7,495 bases of DNA from an uncultured Planctomycetaceae bacterium (GTDB taxonomy: Bacteria > Planctomycetota > Planctomycetia > Pirellulales > Pirellulaceae): the NCBI GenBank assembly GCA_903927685.1, contig CAIYOB010000229.1:1-7495 (forward strand), in the 5' to 3' direction. Of this stretch, positions 6,709-7,495 are shown one piece after another. The translations under genes and the position numbers were made by a program. The notes beneath the pieces are model-generated. The model saw only the letters and a program-made list of their open reading frames with translations. It did not search any database and was not told where the DNA came from. Each line of letters begins with the position of its first letter. Position 1 is the stretch's first letter.

Positions 6709-7495
6709 GTGAGCAGTCAGCCTAGTTCTTCGATTCGGTTCTCCTGTCCGCACTGCGGCGGGAATGTCAAAGTCCCGCCTCAACAAGCCGGACACAAGTG
6801 CCGCTGTCCGCGCTGCGATGTCGAGATCATCGCGCCGGGCGGACCGACGGCGGCTGCGCCGGAGCCAGCGAAGGCCGCCGCGCCGCCACCGACCGCACCG
6901 GCCCGACCAGCGGCCGCAGCGCCGTCGCCCGGCGCCGTGGTCCGCTCCGCCCCAGCTTTGAATCCGCCGAGCCCGGCCACGGCCCCGACGCCCGCCCCGA
7001 CGCCCGCCCCGGCGGCAGTGCCTACCGATGCTCCCGCCGGACCGGCTGCCGCTGTGTATCCCCAGCCCGCGTTCGAAGCCGCGCCGCTGCGGCCGGCGCC
7101 GCGCGTCGGCATCCCCTTGGACGACGACGAGTACGGACTGGACTGCCATGTGTGCCGAACGCGACTGCACGTGCGCCGCTCGCAAATCGGCCAAACGGTG
7201 AAATGTCCCGACTGCTTCACGTCGCTGCTCGTCAAGCCGCCGCCGGTCCGCAAGCAGGCTCAGCCGGTGGACTACGAAGAGGCGGAGATGTTCAAGCTGA
7301 GCGAGCCGGTCGAGCTGCCCGTGATGACCTTCGAGTCGCTGGAGAAGCACAGCGAGGGCGCCGTGTCCGAAACGCCGGTCGGCGCGGCATCGCCCGACGT
7401 CGCCCAGTTGGTCGGCAAAGGGCGCACGGCCATGCAGAACGCCGCCCGGACGCTGCTGGAAAAAGCCAAGGCCCAGCAGGTGGCGGACGAGGCGG
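6709..7495 (+). CDS. Double zinc-ribbon protein with Pro/Ala-rich linker, 3' end cut off
   Basis: The open frame runs 262 codons to the window edge without a stop. A first zinc ribbon of the MJ0042-like type lies near the N-terminus (RFSCPHCGGNVKVP; C13, C16, then C31/C33 and C36). A low-complexity Ala/Pro linker follows (about 40-137). A second ribbon has C146, C149, C166 and C169 (LDCHVCRTRL and VKCPDC) preceded by an acidic DDDEYG. The sequence after it (180-262) is acidic, then Ala-rich and probably helical. Planctomycetes have many proteins with such an N-terminal zinc ribbon, often followed by membrane helices; the part that would show this lies outside the window. The function is unknown; metal binding is likely, and nucleic-acid or protein contact is possible. 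It is transcribed divergently from the operon, with no clear functional link. The periodic third-position GC supports coding. Confidence 0.82.
   Translation, partial: MSSQPSSSIRFSCPHCGGNVKVPPQQAGHKCRCPRCDVEIIAPGGPTAAAPEPAKAAAPPPTAPARPAAAAPSPGAVVRSAPALNPPSPATAPTPAPTPAPAAVPTDAPAGPAAAVYPQPAFEAAPLRPAPRVGIPLDDDEYGLDCHVCRTRLHVRRSQIGQTVKCPDCFTSLLVKPPPVRKQAQPVDYEEAEMFKLSEPVELPVMTFESLEKHSEGAVSETPVGAASPDVAQLVGKGRTAMQNAARTLLEKAKAQQVADEA
6988..7011 (+). repeat. 12-bp tandem repeat in the Pro/Ala linker
   Basis: ACGCCCGCCCCG occurs twice in direct tandem and encodes Thr-Pro-Ala-Pro twice. It is an in-frame expansion of the linker between the two zinc ribbons and may vary in number between strains by slippage. 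Confidence 0.8.

Noticed and set aside
6532..7350. A 272-codon minus-strand open frame opposite the zinc-ribbon gene
   Set aside because: Its product is Arg/Gly-rich low complexity, the opposite of the Pro/Ala linker, while the plus-strand frame has two clean zinc ribbons and an SD sequence.
1..7495. Mobile element, CRISPR array or defence system
   Set aside because: No transposase, integrase, terminal repeats, spaced direct repeats, nuclease or known defence domain was seen on either strand.

Overview
The window looks like a chromosomal segment of a GC-rich planctomycete (Planctomycetota, perhaps Pirellulales). The main reason is three consecutive minus-strand genes of families that are hugely expanded and typically adjacent in that phylum: a DUF1549/DUF1553 protein, a DUF1501 protein and a PPC-domain protein. 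The Pro/Ala-rich double zinc-ribbon protein on the other strand fits the same lineage. The genus cannot be fixed from this sequence alone.

Layout: (1) 1-590, minus strand, the N-terminal 196 codons of a sodium:solute symporter of the SGLT branch, cut by the window edge. (2) 591-728, a short intergenic gap with a plausible sigma70-type promoter and Shine-Dalgarno (SD) sequence for the symporter, and a weak hairpin just after the stop of the upstream gene. (3) 729-6521, minus strand, a tight three-gene unit read from right to left: a membrane-anchored DUF1549/DUF1553 protein with an Ig-like domain, a Tat-exported DUF1501 protein of the alkaline phosphatase/sulfatase-like fold, and a Sec-exported protein with two PPC domains. 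The junctions are a 28-nt gap and a 4-nt GTGA overlap, so the genes are probably co-transcribed and the last two translationally coupled. (4) 6522-6708, a divergent intergenic region with a good minus-strand promoter, an 8-bp inverted repeat flanking its -10 box, and an SD sequence for the plus-strand gene. (5) 6709-7495, plus strand, the start of a protein with two zinc ribbons, cut by the right edge.

How they may work together: all three products of the central unit are predicted to act outside the cytoplasmic membrane, by three different targeting routes (N-terminal anchor, Tat, Sec). The next gene downstream codes for a probable Na+/sugar symporter. An envelope module that handles a substrate followed by uptake of a released sugar is an attractive reading, but it is inference; no member of this triad has a function I can state as established.

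No RNA gene, CRISPR array, transposase, phage gene or attachment site was seen. The window is mostly a recognisable planctomycete accessory module rather than an obviously new system. Its most unusual points are a DUF1549 protein without the CxxCH haem motif and without a cytochrome c domain, a perfect 10-bp hairpin inside the PPC gene, and the conserved sugar-site residues in the symporter fragment.
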